This document shows, piece after piece, positions 4,885 to 6,258 of a DNA stretch of 6,258 bases. The notes below the pieces were generated by a model. It saw only the letters and a list, made by a program, of their open reading frames with translations, had not been told where the DNA came from and made no database searches. Every line of letters begins with the position of its first letter. The stretch's first letter is position 1. The DNA is from an uncultured Oscillospiraceae bacterium (GTDB taxonomy: Bacteria; Bacillota; Clostridia; Oscillospirales; Oscillospiraceae): contig CAADUW010000004.1 in the NCBI GenBank assembly GCA_900752285.1, positions 1 to 6,258 of the forward strand. Reading direction: 5' to 3'. A program made the position numbers and the translations under genes.

Positions 4885-5811
4885 TTATCTGGACTGGTCA
4901 CGCTGGCGCTTGCGCAGCCATGCGTCCAGCAGCTTCAGGATGGTTTCCTCCATCTTCTGCGGCGTATAGGAGCGCGGGAAGTATTTGCGCAGCTTGTCCG
5001 CTGAGAGGACGACGTTATATCCCTCCGGCTTTTTCTGCTCCATCATGATGTCCAGCATGGAATCGTCGTTGAGCTTGCCATCGCGGGAGAGCTTTTTCAT
5101 GCGCTGCGCCTGCGAAAGCGAGGGCGTAGCCTGTTCGCTGTCGATGGCGGTCAGGAGCATCTGCTGTTCCTCCGGCTTGAGGTAGGAGATTTCCACGGCG
5201 GGAGTCATGCCGATCTTCTTCTCGTCCACCATCTGCTGAAGCTCCGGGGAGAGTTCGGTCAGGCGGATGTAGCGTTGCACCTGTCTACCGCTTTCACCGG
5301 CTTCCTGTCCGACAATATCTGCACTTTCTAAATTCCCGACAACTTGTCGGGAATTATTTTTGTCGTCTATTTCGGCAGTTTTAGCCGGTCTGCCAGCCTT
5401 GCGGCGGATAGCCTCCAGCTTCATTTTATACGCCTGCGCCCGTTCGGAGGGAAGGATGTTCTCGCGCTGGATGTTGCTGTCCACCATGAGGATGGTGGCG
5501 GTGTCGTCGTCCATCTGCCGCACGATGCAGGGCATGGCGGAAAGCCCCGCCAGCTCACTGCCGTGCCTTCGCCGGTGTCCGGCGATGATCTCATAGCCGC
5601 CGTCCTCGCGGGGACGGACGATGGCGGGGACGAGAACGCCGTACTGCCGGATGCTCTCCGTCGTTTCCTGCATGGCCTCGTCGTCCCGCACCTTGAAGGG
5701 GTGATTTGGGAAGTCGTGCAGCTCCGACAGCGGGAGCAGCGTGATTTTATCCTCTTGTGCAGCCGCAGCGGTCTTTGCCCCGCGCTTCGCTTTGCTTTTC
5801 GGTTCTTCCAT
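4885..5811 (-). CDS. parB: ParB/Spo0J family partition protein
   Basis: The 308-residue product has the ParB order. A basic Ala/Lys N-terminus is followed by LPLSELHDFPNHPFKVRDDE (about 26-45) and the N-terminal ParB domain with QYGVLVPAIVRP and the nucleotide-contact motif AGHRRRHGSELAG (77-89). Next come NIQRENILPSERAQAYKMKLEA (113-134), a helix-turn-helix (about 161-186, ending GESGRQVQRYIRLTEL), and a C-terminal region (KLRKYFPRSYTPQKMEETILKLLDAWL) of the type found in ICE-borne ParBs. It would bind a centromere-like site and help keep the excised element, or regulate genes. The ATG at 5809-5811 has GAGGAGG (complement of 5821-5827) 9 nt upstream. No parA is adjacent upstream, where the sequence instead meets a recombinase fragment on the other strand. 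Codons about 153-161 contain a 25-bp palindrome. Confidence 0.93.
   Translation of the reverse strand: MEEPKSKAKRGAKTAAAAQEDKITLLPLSELHDFPNHPFKVRDDEAMQETTESIRQYGVLVPAIVRPREDGGYEIIAGHRRRHGSELAGLSAMPCIVRQMDDDTATILMVDSNIQRENILPSERAQAYKMKLEAIRRKAGRPAKTAEIDDKNNSRQVVGNLESADIVGQEAGESGRQVQRYIRLTELSPELQQMVDEKKIGMTPAVEISYLKPEEQQMLLTAIDSEQATPSLSQAQRMKKLSRDGKLNDDSMLDIMMEQKKPEGYNVVLSADKLRKYFPRSYTPQKMEETILKLLDAWLRKRQRDQSR
5331..5355. repeat. 25-bp palindrome within parB (candidate ParB or regulator binding site)
   Basis: AATTCCCGACAA (5331-5342) and TTGTCGGGAATT (5344-5355) are perfect 12-bp inverted repeats around one central C. Two further copies of the hexamer CGACAA flank it: direct at 5310-5315 and inverted at 5360-5365. 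The surrounding bases (about 5311-5395) are more AT-rich than the rest of parB. It could be a parS-like site, an operator, or a stable mRNA hairpin. Chance from codon usage is unlikely for 12 matched pairs. Confidence 0.55.
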
Positions 5812-5846
5812 GTTCGTGTTCCTCCTCGTTGAAAGCGGCAGGAACG

Positions 5847-5884
5847 AAAAAAGGGAGAATGACTGAAGTTACCGCCATTCTCCC
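5847..5884 (-). terminator. Intrinsic terminator or attenuator upstream of parB
   Basis: On the minus strand GGGAGAATG (5876-5884) pairs with CATTCTCCC (5853-5861) around a 14-nt loop, directly followed by six T residues (5847-5852). This is a standard Rho-independent terminator. It reads towards parB and ends only about 20 nt before the parB ribosome site. It therefore either ends an upstream transcript or acts as an attenuator in the parB leader. Confidence 0.8.
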
Positions 5885-6020
5885 ATGAAAACAACTATGC
5901 GATTGTGATTTCAGCCCCTTGACCGTCTGAAAGAGAGGTATCTGATCGAGAGCCATCTCGCCGCAAACCCGCATGAATACTGGATTTTTGCTGTTTGCGC
6001 TTCACCTTCCCGAACGACGT
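5885..6020. other. Junction region without an assignable gene
   Basis: Between the parB leader and the recombinase fragment I find no complete gene, no clear promoter and no recognisable parA end. Short open frames occur on both strands. The plus frame joined to the recombinase is open from 5946, with an ATG at 5973, but its residues before about 6021 do not resemble a recombinase. It probably contains the breakpoint between two elements. Confidence 0.4.
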
Positions 6021-6258
6021 ATGTTCAACGAGTATTACGCCAGAGACACCAGCCGTAAAATCCGTTCCACTTTCCAGTCAAAAGGCAAGTCCGGCAAGCA
6101 CCTCACAGGCACGGTCATTTACGGCTATCTCTGGAACGAAGCCAGAGACCAATGGTTGGTTGACCCCGAAGCCGCTGATGTGGTCAAGCGCATCTTTGCC
6201 ATGACGATTGACGGCTACGGTCCGTATCAGATCGCCAGCAAGCTGAAAGAAGAAAAAG
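6021..6258 (+). pseudogene. Large serine recombinase fragment, N-terminus missing, continues past the window
   Basis: From 6021 the plus strand encodes 79 codons open to the window edge: MFNEYYARDTSRKIRS, then KSGKHLTGTVIYGYLWNEARDQWLVDPEAADVVKRIFAMTIDGYGPYQIASKL. This matches the region linking the resolvase catalytic domain to the Recombinase domain of large serine recombinases (TnpX/TndX-like). A whole protein would have about 140-150 residues before this point with the catalytic serine. Those are absent from the adjacent sequence, and neither the ATG at 6021 nor the one at 5973 has a ribosome site. In another frame at about 6001-6017 the residues FTFPNDV loosely recall the FTPFRN-type stretch expected just before FNEYY, so a small frameshift may also be present. 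It is most likely a truncated recombinase gene, transcribed opposite to the ICE genes. Its C-terminal half may be intact outside the window. Confidence 0.75.

Noticed and set aside
5344..5365. Plus-strand terminator formed by the palindrome plus ATTTTTG
   Set aside because: No plus-strand gene ends here; the structure is inside parB, so a binding site or an mRNA hairpin is more plausible.
5344..5832. 162-codon plus-strand open frame antisense to parB
   Set aside because: parB has clear domain motifs in the correct order; the antisense frame has none.
5421..5894. 157-codon minus-strand frame overlapping parB out of frame
   Set aside because: The Arg/Ser/Pro-rich composition is typical of a frame-shifted GC-rich gene, and the ATG sits just upstream of the terminator hairpin.
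5919..5944. Plus-strand promoter (TTGACC and TATCTG) for the recombinase fragment
   Set aside because: The spacer is only 14 nt, and no ribosome site or credible start follows.
5895..6077. Minus-strand open stretch that might be the end of a parA gene
   Set aside because: It ends at 5895 just before the terminator, as an upstream gene would, but its residues show no ParA motif I can recognise and it is closed upstream at 6078-6080.

Overview
The window looks like part of a conjugative element (ICE) of the Tn1549-like type that is widespread in GC-rich gut Clostridia (Oscillospiraceae/Ruminococcaceae-like hosts). The signs are dense GC-rich genes with strong AGGAGG-type ribosome sites, a characteristic minus-strand gene order, and recognisable family members: ParB, a replication initiator with a DUF6017-like C-terminus, PcfB, a VirD4/TraG coupling ATPase and Maff2. 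The host assignment is inferred from these features; no host gene is present.

All intact genes lie on the minus strand and read from right to left. ParB (4885-5811) is followed by a Cys-rich protein of unknown function (4105-4797), the replication initiator (3218-4099), PcfB (2692-3189), the coupling protein VirD4 (920-2695), the small two-helix membrane protein Maff2 (489-704) and a sigma-70 region-4-like regulator that runs off the left edge (1-345). From 4797 to 920 the genes are packed with gaps of 28 nt or less or a 4-nt overlap, so they probably form one transcript. The junctions that are not tightly packed carry RNA hairpins: terminator-like before parB, after parB and at the virD4 stop codon, plus multi-hairpin leaders ahead of Maff2 and of the sigma-like gene.

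At the right edge, on the opposite strand, is a piece of a large serine recombinase (from about 6021) whose catalytic N-terminus is not encoded next to it. The stretch 5885-6020 is therefore a junction between the conjugation/replication block and another element, or the remains of one. No parA gene lies directly upstream of parB.

Functionally, ParB and the initiator would maintain the excised element, PcfB and VirD4 would deliver the DNA-relaxase complex to the transfer channel, and Maff2 would be a small channel or membrane component. The most interesting observation is six units of a 15-bp repeat at exactly 15-bp spacing inside the initiator gene, next to a very AT-rich stretch. This resembles an iteron origin with an unwinding element embedded in the initiator's own linker. 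Other points of interest are a near-perfect 25-bp palindrome inside parB and a leader before Maff2 with two mutually exclusive 10-bp pairings.
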